DNA of 64,000 nt from Sedimentibacter sp. MB31-C6 (GCF_035934735.1 NZ_CP142396.1:496001-560000), one strand, 5' to 3'. Numbered from the stretch's first letter, positions 16,821 to 27,098 are shown. Numbers and translations: made by a program. Notes: generated by a model not told the origin, from the letters alone.

Positions 16821-17918
16821 TTAAACTGCTTTATTTATTATGTTTTTTAATTTAGCAAAAATCATTCTACCTGCTGCTGTTTGAAGTACGCTTGTAACGG
16901 TTACTGAAACAGAATCTCCAATACATTTTTTACCACCTTCAATAACTATCATAGTACCGTCATCTAAGTATGCCAAACCTTGACCAGATTCCTTACCATC
17001 TTTAACTATAGTTACTGTCATTTCTTCACCTGGTAACACAACAGGTTTAACTGCATTAGCCAATTCATTGATATTTAAAACTTCAACTCCTTGAAATTCT
17101 GCTACTTTGTTTAAGTTAAAATCATTAGTTAATACTTTGCCTCCAAGGTCTTGTGCTAACTTTAATAGCTTAATATCAACCTCTATGTTATCTCCATAAT
17201 CTCTAGACTCAATAAAAACATTTATACTATCATCTTTTTGAAGAATATTTAATATATCAAGTCCTCTTCTTCCTCTATTTCTTTTCAAACTGTCAGAAGA
17301 ATCTGCTATATGTCTTAATTCCTTAAGTACAAATTCTGGTATTACTAAAGTTCCTTCGACAAATCCAGTTTTACAAATATCAGAAATTCTACCATCAATT
17401 ATTACGCTTGTATCTAGAATTTTAGGTGAAACAATTTCTTTTCTTGAACTTTTATCTTGTTTGCTCTTGGTTGTTTGTGACTTTCTAAGGTTTATATTTG
17501 GCCATATTACATCGTCTTTTTTTCTTGTTGCTATTTTAATTCCCAAATATCCAAAAATTAAATATAACAATATAGAAACAATTGTTCCAACATATCTAAT
17601 TGAAGATAATGGCTGACTTATAAGAAATGCAATTATGAAACCAACTATTAATCCAACTGCGCCCCACATTATGTCTGTTGTAGAAAACTTCAATAATTCA
17701 TTTTCAAAAGCACCAACAATATTAAGACCAAACCTTTTTATTTTTGTAGAAAGAAAATAAAATATTATTCCAAAAACTAAACTTATTCCAACGATGATTA
17801 ATGTATTCTGAAAAGTAGAAAATTGCAAAAATTCATTTTGATTTAAAATTAAACCAACAACTGCGCCTAAGGAAACCCCAATAATTGTAATTACAGCTTT
17901 TATTAGCTTGTCAATCAT
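16821..17918 (-). CDS. PIN/TRAM-domain membrane protein (YacL-like)
   Basis: The 365-residue protein has four N-terminal transmembrane segments (about residues 5-130). A PIN nuclease-like domain begins at ILDTSVIIDGRI (about 165), with further acidic residues in VLTNDFNLNKVA. A C-terminal TRAM domain follows, including MTVTIVKDGKESGQGLAYLDDGTMIVIEGG. This is the YacL family of Bacillota, thought to be an integral-membrane RNase-like protein. The start follows AAAGGAGGTGA. The upstream CarD gene is also next to yacL in many related genomes. Confidence 0.9.
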   Translation of the reverse strand: MIDKLIKAVITIIGVSLGAVVGLILNQNEFLQFSTFQNTLIIVGISLVFGIIFYFLSTKIKRFGLNIVGAFENELLKFSTTDIMWGAVGLIVGFIIAFLISQPLSSIRYVGTIVSILLYLIFGYLGIKIATRKKDDVIWPNINLRKSQTTKSKQDKSSRKEIVSPKILDTSVIIDGRISDICKTGFVEGTLVIPEFVLKELRHIADSSDSLKRNRGRRGLDILNILQKDDSINVFIESRDYGDNIEVDIKLLKLAQDLGGKVLTNDFNLNKVAEFQGVEVLNINELANAVKPVVLPGEEMTVTIVKDGKESGQGLAYLDDGTMIVIEGGKKCIGDSVSVTVTSVLQTAAGRMIFAKLKNIINKAV

Positions 17919-18013
17919 ATACTCACCTCCTTTACATTATACCCAATTAATGCTATTTTATTTAGTTTTTTATATAATTTATTCCATTATAAATAATAAT
18001 CATTAAATGAACC

Positions 18014-18508
18014 TTAACTCTCAAGGGCTTCTTCATTAATAATTTCATCTATAAAATCTTGAATTCCATCCCCATCTTTATTAGTAGAAAGGGCTACTTC
18101 ACTAATTAACATTTGTCTTGCGCTTATAAGCATTTTCTTTTCGCCTGTTGATAAACCCTTTTCTTTATCTCTATAAGTTAAATCCCTTACAACCTGGGCA
18201 ACAGCAAATATATCACCAGTTTTCATTTTTTCCATATTATCACGATATCTTTTATTCCAGTTTGAATCATTTATAACTGCTCTTTGTTTTAAAATATCAA
18301 ATACTTCTTCAACTGATTTTTCATCAATAATATTTCTCAAACCAATATTATCTACATTATCTACTGGTATCATAAGTTTCATTTCACCAATAGGCATTTT
18401 CAAAACATAATATTTTTTTGTTTCTCCTAAAATTTCTTTTACTTCCATGGATTCAATAATACCCGCTCCATGCATCGGGTATACTACTTTATCTCCTAAA
18501 TTAAACAT
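18014..18508 (-). CDS. CarD-family transcription factor (CdnL/TRCF RNAP-interacting domain)
   Basis: This 164-residue protein binds RNA polymerase beta through its N-terminal Tudor-like domain (FNLGDKVVYPMHGAGIIE..., residues 2-60). It contacts promoter DNA through a C-terminal helical domain and stabilises open complexes, mainly at rRNA and housekeeping promoters. An in-frame upstream start exists at 18541, but the ATG at 18508 is chosen because GGAGG lies 8 bp before it and it matches the family start. A strong sigma-A promoter lies 58 bp upstream. Confidence 0.9.
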   Translation of the reverse strand: MFNLGDKVVYPMHGAGIIESMEVKEILGETKKYYVLKMPIGEMKLMIPVDNVDNIGLRNIIDEKSVEEVFDILKQRAVINDSNWNKRYRDNMEKMKTGDIFAVAQVVRDLTYRDKEKGLSTGEKKMLISARQMLISEVALSTNKDGDGIQDFIDEIINEEALES

Positions 18509-18565
18509 ACTAATACCTCCTATAGGTATAGTATACAACAATCATAAGCAGATGTCAAATCCGTT

Positions 18566-18594
18566 ATTATACCTTGATGTAGTATTTTTGTCAA
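18566..18594 (-). promoter_or_regulatory. Strong sigma-A promoter of the CarD gene
   Basis: A perfect TTGACA (complement of 18589-18594) and a perfect TATAAT (complement of 18566-18571) are separated by 17 bp. Transcription should start near 18559 and run into the CarD gene. Confidence 0.85.
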
Positions 18595-18682
18595 CACATT
18601 TTATTATAAAATATTTTAATTTTTTATAATATTTATAAAATAAATAGTTGAAATATTAAGAATTATAGCATTATACTTATTA

Positions 18683-18710
18683 TGTGTCGAAAAATTAATT
18701 TTTCGACACA
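18683..18710. repeat. 28-bp perfect palindrome downstream of the transketolase genes
   Basis: The two 14-bp arms (TGTGTCGAAAAATT and its complement) have no spacer. It lies 5 bp beyond the stop of the minus-strand transketolase gene, so it probably forms a 3'-end hairpin. The following minus-strand sequence is only weakly T-rich. Confidence 0.6.
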
Positions 18711-18715
18711 TTTTG

Positions 18716-19654
18716 CTATAATCTATTCTTTAACTTCATTACTTTTCTGCATCCTTCAATAATATTCTCTTCTGTTAAACCATACTTCTCTAAAAGTTCA
18801 TTAGGTTTTCCAGACTCACCAAATTCATCCATAATGCCAATTCTTTTTAATGGAACTGGATATTCATCAGACAAAACTTCAAGAACAGCACTTCCAAGAC
18901 CACCAATTATGCTATGTTCCTCAGCAGTAACTATAGCACTTGTTTCCTTAGCTGCTTTTATTATAATATCTCTATCTATAGGTTTAATAGTATGAATATT
19001 GATAACTCTAGCAAATATATTTTCTTCTTTCAATTTTTTTGCTGCTTCTAAAGATTTCTGAACCATTAAACCAGTTGCAATGATTGTGACATCTTTCCCT
19101 TTTCTTAGTTCTACGCCTTTACCTAATTCAAATTGGTAAGTTTCATCATATATATCTTCAACTGCTGCTCTGCCTAATCTAATATATACAGGACCATAAA
19201 TTTCTGCTGCTTTCAAAACAGCCTGTTCAGCTTCTGTAGAATCAGCTGGATTAATAACAGTCATATTTGGTATTCCCCTCATTAAACTTATATCTTCTAT
19301 TGATTGATGGGATCCTCCATCTTCTCCTACTGTTAACCCAGCATGAGTAGCAGCAATTTTTACATTAAGCTTTGGATAAGCGACAGTGTTTCGAATTATT
19401 TCAAAAGCTCTGCCAGTCGCAAACATAGCAAATGAACTAGCAAATGGTACTTTACCTGCTATAGCCATACCTGCTGCTGTGCCAATTAAGTCTTGCTCTG
19501 CAATTCCAACATTGAAAAATCTTTCAGGGCAAACTTTTTTAAATTCTACTGTTTTAGTTGATCCTGATAAATCTGCATCTAATACAACTATATTTTGATT
19601 ACTTGCTAACTTTTTCAATGCATTTCCATAAGCTTCTCTAGTTGCCTTAGCCAT
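18716..19654 (-). CDS. Transketolase, C-terminal subunit
   Basis: This 312-residue subunit carries the pyrimidine-binding and C-terminal domains of transketolase. It has the DADLSGST start, the FNVGIAEQDLIGTAAGMA cofactor-contacting glutamate, and THAGLTVGEDGGSHQSIEDISLMR. It works with the N-terminal subunit to move two-carbon units in the non-oxidative pentose phosphate pathway. Its ATG overlaps the stop of the upstream subunit (TAATG). The GGAGGTGG that encodes the last residues of that subunit doubles as its ribosome binding site. Confidence 0.94.
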   Translation of the reverse strand: MAKATREAYGNALKKLASNQNIVVLDADLSGSTKTVEFKKVCPERFFNVGIAEQDLIGTAAGMAIAGKVPFASSFAMFATGRAFEIIRNTVAYPKLNVKIAATHAGLTVGEDGGSHQSIEDISLMRGIPNMTVINPADSTEAEQAVLKAAEIYGPVYIRLGRAAVEDIYDETYQFELGKGVELRKGKDVTIIATGLMVQKSLEAAKKLKEENIFARVINIHTIKPIDRDIIIKAAKETSAIVTAEEHSIIGGLGSAVLEVLSDEYPVPLKRIGIMDEFGESGKPNELLEKYGLTEENIIEGCRKVMKLKNRL

Positions 19655-20469
19655 TATTTGCCACCTCCAACTTCATTTAATGCTTTCTCTAATTCTTCAT
19701 CATTTGGAGCCTTTCCATGCCATGATGCCATATTTTCCATAAAAGAAACGCCTTTACCTTTTATTGTTTCTGCTATAATTATAGCAGGTTTTCCCTTTAT
19801 AGTTTTTCTTTCTTCGAAAGCTTTTTCTAATGAAACAAAATCATGTCCATCAGCTTTTATTACATGCCATCCAAAAGCTGTCCATTTATCTGCAATTGGT
19901 TCTACCTTCATTACATCATCATTCTTTCCGTCAATTTGCAATCCATTATGATCCATAATAACTGTCAAATTATCTAATTTATAATGACTTGAAAGCATTG
20001 ATGCTTCCCAAATCATACCTTCCTGAATTTCTCCATCACCTAAAAGTGCAAAAACTCTATTATCCTTTTTATCTAGTTTAAACGCAAGAGCTATACCATT
20101 TGCTATAGCTAATCCTTGCCCTAAAGAACCAGTAGAAGCTTCAACTCCCGGTAACTTATTCATGTCTGGATGACCTTGAAGTTTACTATTAATCTTTCGA
20201 AGAGTTCCAATTAAACTATCTTTATCAATAAATTCTTTTTCCATAAGAACTGAATAAAGAGCTGGTGCCCCATGTCCTTTAGATAGTATGAATCTATCCC
20301 TTTTGTCATCAGTTGGACTTTCTATATTCATTTCTTTAAAATATAAATATGTTAAGATTTCAACTGCAGATAAAGAACCACCTGGATGTCCTGACTTTGC
20401 AGTATGAATCATCGTTAAAATGTTTTTTCTCATATTTTGAGCAATAAGATTTAAATCATCAAATTTCAT
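19654..20469 (-). CDS. Transketolase, N-terminal subunit
   Basis: This 271-residue subunit carries the thiamine-diphosphate diphosphate-binding domain. It shows SGHPGGSLSAVEIL near residue 27, the KGHGAPALY active-site segment, and GDGEIQEGMIWEA...VIMDHNGLQIDG, the ThDP motif. It starts after AAAGGAGG. It is split from its partner as is common in Clostridia and archaea. Transaldolase is encoded 80 bp upstream on the same strand, so the three genes supply the non-oxidative pentose phosphate interconversions. Confidence 0.94.
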   Translation of the reverse strand: MKFDDLNLIAQNMRKNILTMIHTAKSGHPGGSLSAVEILTYLYFKEMNIESPTDDKRDRFILSKGHGAPALYSVLMEKEFIDKDSLIGTLRKINSKLQGHPDMNKLPGVEASTGSLGQGLAIANGIALAFKLDKKDNRVFALLGDGEIQEGMIWEASMLSSHYKLDNLTVIMDHNGLQIDGKNDDVMKVEPIADKWTAFGWHVIKADGHDFVSLEKAFEERKTIKGKPAIIIAETIKGKGVSFMENMASWHGKAPNDEELEKALNEVGGGK

Positions 20470-20549
20470 ATTTCCTCCTTTGTGTTTGCCATTGTTTTCA
20501 GAGAACGCATGTATTCAAAGTGTATCTCAAACGTTCACACATTATTATA

Positions 20550-21194
20550 TTATCTAGGAACAGTTTCCCAATCTTTTAAAAATTTTTCGATACCACTGTC
20601 TGTTAAAGGATGCTTTGTTAATTGTGTTATAACCTTATATGGAATCGTAGCTATATGACAACCAAGTCTTGCTGCTTGTGTTACATGCATTGGATGTCTT
20701 ATACTTGCAGCTATTATTTCAGTTTCAATATCATAATTATCGAATATTTCTACTATTTCTTCAATTAACGCCATTCCATCGTTGCTTATATCATCAAGTC
20801 TACCTACAAATGGACTTACATATGTAGCTCCTGCTCTAGATGCTAAAAGTGCCTGCCCAGAAGAAAATATCAATGTTACATTTGTTTTAATTTTTTCCTT
20901 ATGTAAAATTTTTACAGCCTTTAAACCTTCAACAGTCATAGGTACTTTTATTACTATATTTTTATGAATTTTGCTAAGTTCTACAGCTTCTCTAACCATT
21001 CCTTCTGCCTCTAAACTAATAACCTCCGCACTAATTGGTCCATCTACTATAGAAGTTATCTCTCTTACTACTTCTTCAAACTTTTTACCTTCTTTAGCAA
21101 TTAAGGATGGATTTGTTGTAACTCCACATATAACACCCATATCATTGGCTTTTCTAATTTCCTCAACATTGGCTGTATCAATAAAAAACTTCAA
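20550..21194 (-). CDS. Transaldolase (short TalC/MipB type)
   Basis: This 214-residue decameric-type transaldolase transfers dihydroxyacetone units between sugar phosphates. The Schiff-base lysine is Lys83 in NIVIKVPMT. The N-terminal [14 protein letters not shown] and GVTTNPSL motifs are typical. The start is TTG, supported by GGAGGA 7 bp upstream. The related fructose-6-phosphate aldolases share this fold, but proximity to transketolase favours transaldolase. Confidence 0.92.
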   Translation of the reverse strand: MKFFIDTANVEEIRKANDMGVICGVTTNPSLIAKEGKKFEEVVREITSIVDGPISAEVISLEAEGMVREAVELSKIHKNIVIKVPMTVEGLKAVKILHKEKIKTNVTLIFSSGQALLASRAGATYVSPFVGRLDDISNDGMALIEEIVEIFDNYDIETEIIAASIRHPMHVTQAARLGCHIATIPYKVITQLTKHPLTDSGIEKFLKDWETVPR

Positions 21195-21208
21195 TTTCAG
21201 TTCCTCCT

Positions 21209-21976
21209 CTATTTTATTTCTTTGACAATATTTTTATTGCCAAATAATATTTTAATCATAAAAATAGGTAACACTATTTGTCTTGATATTCGTTTTGGTT
21301 CTTTTAACAATCTGTACAACCATTCTAGTCCAAGATTAATAAATATTTCTGGGGCTCTTTTGACATTTCCTGCAAGACCATCCAATGTGCCTCCATTTCC
21401 AATTATTATTTTAGCATTTATTTTATCTTTATTATATCCTATCCATTGTTCTTGTTTTTTAGCACCAAATCCAATAAATAAAATATCAGGTTCTTGTTTG
21501 TTTATTTCTTCTATTATTTTTAACTCTTCTGCACTTCCTCCTTGCCCTAAGTGAGCACCTTTAAAGTATCCATGATGACAACCAGATATGTTTATATTAG
21601 GATACTTTTTACTTACATTTTTCATAGCAGTATCTGCTACACCTGGTTTTCCTCCTAATACATATAGCTTTAGTTTCTTTTTATTTGCCATTTCTAATAA
21701 ATTCATTGATAAATCATAACCTGCTACTTTTTCCTTTAAAGGTAATTTTCTTATTTTAGATGCATGAAGAAGTCCAATACCATCTGGAATATTAACGTCA
21801 GAAGAATTAATATAATTTAGAAACTCTTCATCGTCTTGACACATCATAATAATTTCTGTATTAGGTGTAAAAATTATATATTGTTCATTTTTACTTAGTT
21901 TATCTTCAACTATATTTAATACTTCATCCATAGTTTTATTATCTATTCTTACATCCATTATACTTATTTTATCCAT
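21209..21976 (-). CDS. WecG/TagA/CpsF family glycosyltransferase
   Basis: This 255-residue GT26 enzyme probably adds N-acetylmannosamine (or a related aminosugar) to lipid-linked GlcNAc while a wall teichoic acid or secondary cell-wall polymer is built. The motifs ADVNIPDG-like ([16 protein letters not shown]), YVLGGKPG and [15 protein letters not shown] are family hallmarks. A basic C-terminal segment ([19 protein letters not shown]) can hold it at the membrane. It lies 11 bp downstream of csaB in the same operon. Confidence 0.9.
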   Translation of the reverse strand: MDKISIMDVRIDNKTMDEVLNIVEDKLSKNEQYIIFTPNTEIIMMCQDDEEFLNYINSSDVNIPDGIGLLHASKIRKLPLKEKVAGYDLSMNLLEMANKKKLKLYVLGGKPGVADTAMKNVSKKYPNINISGCHHGYFKGAHLGQGGSAEELKIIEEINKQEPDILFIGFGAKKQEQWIGYNKDKINAKIIIGNGGTLDGLAGNVKRAPEIFINLGLEWLYRLLKEPKRISRQIVLPIFMIKILFGNKNIVKEIK

Positions 21977-21987
21977 TGTTTACTCCG

Positions 21988-23040
21988 TTAGATTTTCTTT
22001 AGTATTTCATAATTAACATTGATAGATTCCCTAAGGTTAATAACTTCATTATACAATAATTTCTTCTCTTCACTTTCATTCTCAAGTTTTTCCATTATCT
22101 CTTTAAATAATAAATCACTATCAATATCATCAATATTGCATGATACGTTCATATTTAAACTATTTGCAAATTGATCAACTTTTTGATCATATGACACAGC
22201 TACAAAAGGCACGTTAGCTGTAGCAGCAAATATCAAAGAATGAAGCCTTACACCAACTAAAAGGTTCATTTCTTTAATTATATCGTATGCTTCATTTGTT
22301 GAAAGCTTTTCCTTGTAATAGATTGCTCTATTCCCAATTTTCTTTTCTATATTAAAAATCAATTCTAAATCTTCGTCATAATAAAATGGTATAAAGTAAC
22401 ATTCAATGCCATTATTTATCAGCATTTCTGTAATACTGCTTATCTTTTCTCCAACATCAGATCCCTTCCAATTTCGAAGAGAAAAACAAACCCTCTTTAT
22501 ATTATCATTATTGTTTTCATAATTTTCATTATCTCTTAGACAAATAACAGGGTCTGCTGATAAATAAACTTTATTAATATCAACACCAATACTACCTAAA
22601 AACACCTTGGAATATTTATCTCTAACAGTAATATAATCTACCATATTCAAAGTTTTTGCCACAGACTTCTTGCTATTTTCACTGACTAAAGGACCAATTC
22701 CCTGGCTCAACATGACAACTTTATTACCCATTAACTTTGCAAGCCTTATAAGAAAAAGATAATAGTAAATACTTCTTTTGCTCGTTACATCTTGCAATAA
22801 ACTGCCGCCTCCAAATACTAAAATATATGAAGCTTTTAATTTCCTAATAATAGAGATAACATCATAGCGATGTATCGTACCAATATTGTATTTCCTGTTT
22901 GTTGTAGCTTTATTTCCTGATAAAACCGTAATATTATCTTTATTTGTTATCTCTAACACTTGTTTTAAAACCATTTCTAATATAGCTTCATCACCTAAAT
23001 TACCAAAGCCATAATAACCAGCCAACAATATTTTTTTCAC
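21988..23040 (-). CDS. csaB: Polysaccharide pyruvyl transferase CsaB
   Basis: This 350-residue protein adds pyruvate ketals to the peptidoglycan-linked secondary cell-wall polymer, the ligand of SLH-domain S-layer proteins. It starts LLAGYYGFGNLGDEAIL (residues 4-20) and carries LSQGIGPL and the late VGVRLHSLIFAA motif of the family. The start is GTG after AGGAGAGG and overlaps the end of the upstream DUF5693 gene by 4 bp. No SLH-protein gene is present in the window. Confidence 0.92.
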   Translation of the reverse strand: MKKILLAGYYGFGNLGDEAILEMVLKQVLEITNKDNITVLSGNKATTNRKYNIGTIHRYDVISIIRKLKASYILVFGGGSLLQDVTSKRSIYYYLFLIRLAKLMGNKVVMLSQGIGPLVSENSKKSVAKTLNMVDYITVRDKYSKVFLGSIGVDINKVYLSADPVICLRDNENYENNNDNIKRVCFSLRNWKGSDVGEKISSITEMLINNGIECYFIPFYYDEDLELIFNIEKKIGNRAIYYKEKLSTNEAYDIIKEMNLLVGVRLHSLIFAATANVPFVAVSYDQKVDQFANSLNMNVSCNIDDIDSDLLFKEIMEKLENESEEKKLLYNEVINLRESINVNYEILKKI

Positions 23041-25187
23041 TGTAACCTCTCCTGTACCTTGATAAATATTCTGTAAATCCAGTTAAATAGTAAAATGATA
23101 ATACAGCCAATAATAATTCCAAATCCCAAGGCAATTATTGTTCTTGCTAAAGATAAATAAATAGGCGTTCTTATATGAGAAAATGTATTTATAACCGATG
23201 ATGTTCCTATCGCAGCAGCTAACATAAATAACCCAGCAAAAAATTCTGACTTTTTATTAGCTGCAAAAACTGCTGCAAATATTGCTGGAAAAGCTATTAA
23301 AAACTCCTTTGTCCTAGGTCTAGCTAGCAATATATATTCCATAAAGTTTCTAGAAATCATTTCGATATTTGTAGGCTGAATTTCTGTTTCATGTCCAGTT
23401 CTAGATATATAAATAAAACCAACTAGTCCAATAATACCCACAATTATTGCATAATATATTTTTATTTCCTTGTTTAATATTCTTATGGTTGTATTAACAA
23501 CACTTTTTAATGAATCGTCTTCATTATTATTCATAAAGTATATTAAATACATCATGGCAAAAATCCCAAAAGGAAGTAGTTGAGCAATTTTAACTCCCCT
23601 AAAAATATCCATCTCAAGTAAATACTTTACATCACTGAGTATTGCATCTAAAAAAACAGCACCAACAAGTGATATTGCTATACTTATTGTTAAAATTATT
23701 ATTGAATGAACCATCATTTGTAAATTAGTTAAAGTTTTTGAAGAATGCATTATCTTCTTAATTTGCATTATTAAAAAGTATATCGACAGCCCTGAAAAAG
23801 CAACAGCTGCTGCTAATGCAAATCCTTTTTCTGCAATATTGTGCATTACAAATGGCACTAATGCTCCAGGCAAGGCAAGTAAATACAAGAAATTGCTATA
23901 TCTATGCTTAATGTTAAACATTTTTATAAACAATAAAACTGATGCTAATGTAACACCAATAGACAGTATAGCTAGTCTTTTTGAACCAATATGAAATTCT
24001 TCAATTGAACGAGCTTTACCTAATTCAATATTATGTTCATTTAGCCTGTTACTTAAGCTCAAAAACGTTCTTTCATATTCATCTACATCTGTCATATATT
24101 TAGTACTGCCTTTTTCTTCAAAAAATGGCTTAAAGTAAATTACCCTTATGTTTCTTTCTGTTATAGCTCTGAACATAGTATTTTCAATTTCTTCAGCACC
24201 TTCGTAATTATAATATTTATTTCTTTCTCTAATGAAATCCCACATTGTGAAGACCCTAACACCATTATAATTTGAATCTTCAACAAGTTTATTTAATCCA
24301 TCTTGCTCTAGATGCTCTCTTTGAGTAGAACTTTCAATTAACCCTATAGCCATATTATTTTCCTTTATGTAATTTAAAAGAAACTCTTCATTTTCAGGGT
24401 AACCTAATACATCTTTACCATGAGCAAGGTATAATCTTGGCTCTAAGTCATATTTCTCATTTGAAGCTTTATAAACATCTGCTAATTTTTCATTAAATGT
24501 TGGAAAATTTATAGGTCTTAATATTACATCAAGGTTAGCATTTTTTACTAAATTTATTTTTTCTTCGTCATACCCAATACCTATATTAAAAAGTCTTGAA
24601 TCGACTACCTTTTTTTCTTCATAAACACCGTCACCTTTTTGATTAATAACTCTCTCTAAATTTCCATAATAAACATCATCAAATGTACCATTTAATACTA
24701 TGTAATATGTATTTTCAAAATTATATGTATAATAAAAATCATTAGAATATCTTTCTCTTATACCTGATAAAATATAATTATATAAGCTTTCACTTTCCGT
24801 TGAAATTATAGCATCAGTCGAGTCAATACTTCCATCTTTAATATTAGTGATTATTTCATTACTATAATTATCTTCCCAATTATAATCTTTAATAAGCTCT
24901 GATACTATTTCTGCCTTAAGTGAATACCCTTGCTTAATAAGAAGGTTTATAGTTTCTTCCTGAATTGAAACTGATTGCACTCCAAATTCTTTAAACTTTT
25001 CAAACCACCAACTTAATTCTTTGTCAGAACTATCAGAAAATTTATTTATTTCTGCAAAATCAAGAACAACTTCAGCAGTTTTGTATTGCTTTTCAATATT
25101 AATACGTTGATATATGGTAACCAATCCTACAATTAAGGATAGGCAAATTAGCACAAGTACTATTCTCTCAATTTTTATTTTACTCAT
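23037..25187 (-). CDS. DUF5693 family polytopic membrane protein
   Basis: This 716-residue protein has an N-terminal transmembrane segment (about residues 8-25) and a large extracytoplasmic region of about 370 residues. About ten transmembrane helices then follow (about 400-710). The family is uncharacterised but repeatedly lies directly upstream of csaB and a TagA-type transferase, as here. A role in assembling or exporting the pyruvylated cell-wall polymer is therefore likely but inferred. The extracytoplasmic part has a barrel-like, polysaccharide-hydrolase-like flavour, but I cannot point to catalytic residues. Confidence 0.8.
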   Translation of the reverse strand: MSKIKIERIVLVLICLSLIVGLVTIYQRINIEKQYKTAEVVLDFAEINKFSDSSDKELSWWFEKFKEFGVQSVSIQEETINLLIKQGYSLKAEIVSELIKDYNWEDNYSNEIITNIKDGSIDSTDAIISTESESLYNYILSGIRERYSNDFYYTYNFENTYYIVLNGTFDDVYYGNLERVINQKGDGVYEEKKVVDSRLFNIGIGYDEEKINLVKNANLDVILRPINFPTFNEKLADVYKASNEKYDLEPRLYLAHGKDVLGYPENEEFLLNYIKENNMAIGLIESSTQREHLEQDGLNKLVEDSNYNGVRVFTMWDFIRERNKYYNYEGAEEIENTMFRAITERNIRVIYFKPFFEEKGSTKYMTDVDEYERTFLSLSNRLNEHNIELGKARSIEEFHIGSKRLAILSIGVTLASVLLFIKMFNIKHRYSNFLYLLALPGALVPFVMHNIAEKGFALAAAVAFSGLSIYFLIMQIKKIMHSSKTLTNLQMMVHSIIILTISIAISLVGAVFLDAILSDVKYLLEMDIFRGVKIAQLLPFGIFAMMYLIYFMNNNEDDSLKSVVNTTIRILNKEIKIYYAIIVGIIGLVGFIYISRTGHETEIQPTNIEMISRNFMEYILLARPRTKEFLIAFPAIFAAVFAANKKSEFFAGLFMLAAAIGTSSVINTFSHIRTPIYLSLARTIIALGFGIIIGCIIILLFNWIYRIFIKVQERLQ

Positions 25188-25391
25188 ATTATCTCCTCTT
25201 CCTATGTATATTGCTACTATGCTGATAAATACAAATTAACAATAGCATATTAATTATATAAAATCAATAATTTTAATTATACAATCCATAACATTCATTC
25301 TTAGTAAAACAAGGAATTTGCAGACTTTGCCTCTTTTTATATCGGATAAAAGTCTCCTTTTATAACTATCAAAGTCAACAAGCATTATAAT

Positions 25392-26228
25392 CTACTTTAC
25401 AAGAACACAAACTACCATTTTAACAAGAAATTCCTTTAGCAAAGGTAATTTAGCCGGATGTTTAAAAATATTTCTCAATGGTTCTTCTTTATAGTATTCT
25501 ATATTGAAATTACTATTTCCCATTATTTTATTAAATCTTTTTATAGTCATTTTATTAATATACGAAAAATAATCTGTACCATCAGGTCTTGTTGCAATTC
25601 TAAATTCAATTCTATCTTTTCCATCAGGCAAATCCTTTACTAATTCTTTATATGTATTAATAAGAGTTTTTTCACTAAAAAATACATGTACCCAAGGCAT
25701 TCCTATAGCATCACTTAAGTGTGCTCCGTAGGGATGATTGTATGGAGGAAAATTCAAATAAAGTTTTCCATTTTTCTTTAAAATCCTGTAACATTCCTTC
25801 AACACTTTTTCCGGTTCATCTACATGTTCCATTGCATCATTCATTATAATAGTATCAAAAGTTTCATCTTCAAAAGGTGTATCAGAAGCATCAGAGCAAA
25901 CGAATTCAAACTTATTTTCCATTTTATACTTAATAGCTAAATCTTCTGCTTCCTTTTTATATTTTCCTAAAATTTCTACACCAATAATTTTTTTAACTCC
26001 TTGTGAAGCATAAAAAACAGTCTTACCACCTGCTCCACAACCTATATCTAAAACAACTTTATCTTTGAACATATCATCTAAGTTAGTATGTTTTAAATAG
26101 AATTTTATTGTATCAATTCCCTTTTCATACTGCCATTCTGCATATGTTTTTTTTCCTTCGTTATTTAAATTAAAAGGATGTATAGGAAGTTTAAACAGCT
26201 TGTTAGCTGTCTTACATAATTTAACCAT
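25392..26228 (-). CDS. Class I SAM-dependent methyltransferase
   Basis: The 278-residue protein has motif I VVLDIGCGAGGKT (about residues 59-71), the post-I acidic residue in GVEIL, and the motif IV region DTIIMNDAMEHVDEPEKVLKE typical of methyltransferase family 11/25. The substrate is unknown; C-terminal residues resemble those of glycan or lipid methyltransferases. It stands alone. The 204-bp gap to DUF5693 shows nothing that I recognise. Confidence 0.82.
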   Translation of the reverse strand: MVKLCKTANKLFKLPIHPFNLNNEGKKTYAEWQYEKGIDTIKFYLKHTNLDDMFKDKVVLDIGCGAGGKTVFYASQGVKKIIGVEILGKYKKEAEDLAIKYKMENKFEFVCSDASDTPFEDETFDTIIMNDAMEHVDEPEKVLKECYRILKKNGKLYLNFPPYNHPYGAHLSDAIGMPWVHVFFSEKTLINTYKELVKDLPDGKDRIEFRIATRPDGTDYFSYINKMTIKRFNKIMGNSNFNIEYYKEEPLRNIFKHPAKLPLLKEFLVKMVVCVLVK

Positions 26229-26412
26229 ATCAAGTCTCTACTTTCTATAAAATTAGTTTTTCTTTGCAATTATAACATTAGACAAAACTAAATTCAATAA
26301 TTTATTGTAGTAATATGGAAATGCAACAATATATATTACACTATGTAAAAAATATCTTAAAATTTTACTAATAACTTATTGTCATATAAATAAATTTTCT
26401 TGTCAATTTTTG

Positions 26413-26441
26413 TTGAAATTAATGATAATATAATATAAAAT
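26413..26441 (+). promoter_or_regulatory. Candidate promoter of the small exported protein
   Basis: TTGAAA (26413-26418) and TAAAAT (26436-26441) are spaced by 17 bp, 34 bp before the TTG start. The surrounding sequence is AT-rich, so chance similarity is possible. Confidence 0.45.
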
Positions 26442-26474
26442 AGGATATCGATATTATTAAGGGAGTTGTTAAAT

Positions 26475-26972
26475 TTGAAAAAAGTCCTAATTTTTACAAT
26501 GATAATTGCACTTACTGCTACAACAGTTATTTTTGCATCACCAGGAGATACTTCTGACCCAATAGTAGTTCTAAGTTATCTTAATCAAAGAATTGAAAGT
26601 TTAATTGATGATTATAAGTTAGAAGAAATTGAAGACATGAAAACTCAAATTGATGAGTTGGAAAACAAAACAAGCTCGTCAGAAAAAGGTACTACGGCTA
26701 GTTTATCATTAGATATTGTTGAAATTCATGAAGGTGAAAAAATAATAGCTAAAGAAGGAACTGAACTTATTTTAAGAGGTGGAGAAGCATTTATAATAGG
26801 AAGTGAGCTAGGTGGTATAACTAATATAACTCTTGGCAAAGATTTTGTTTCTGACATGATGGTTCCAGCTAATCATCTTTTAATAGTACCTAGAGATGAT
26901 GGAAGAGGTGTCTATACTAACGATTACGCCATATTTATGGTCCGTGGAGAATACGAAGTAATTGATAATTAA
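26475..26972 (+). CDS. Small exported protein of unknown function
   Basis: The protein has about 165 residues. Its Sec signal peptide, KKVLIFTMIIALTATTVIFASPG, ends near residue 22. A predicted coiled-coil segment follows (about 35-60), then a compact beta-rich domain with IVEIHEGEKIIAKEGTELILRGG and a repeated pattern of short strands. The start is TTG at 26475, placed 9 bp after AAGGGAG; a TTG at 26466 would have no room for a site. A clear terminator follows. I recall similar proteins in Clostridia but know no function for them. Confidence 0.7.
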   Translation: MKKVLIFTMIIALTATTVIFASPGDTSDPIVVLSYLNQRIESLIDDYKLEEIEDMKTQIDELENKTSSSEKGTTASLSLDIVEIHEGEKIIAKEGTELILRGGEAFIIGSELGGITNITLGKDFVSDMMVPANHLLIVPRDDGRGVYTNDYAIFMVRGEYEVIDN

Positions 26973-26998
26973 GAAGTAAAAATGTAGCATACATAAAT

Positions 26999-27040
26999 AA
27001 GGATTTGAGCAAATAACATCAACTCAAATCCTTATTTTTT
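26999..27040 (+). terminator. Terminator of the small exported protein gene
   Basis: An 11-bp perfect stem (AAGGATTTGAG, 26999-27009, with its complement at 27023-27033) has a 13-nt loop and is followed by ATTTTTT. Confidence 0.85.
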
Positions 27041-27098
27041 ACATTGAACATTGTCATCCTGAGTCTACAAGACGAACAATTTAAATATTCATACTAAA

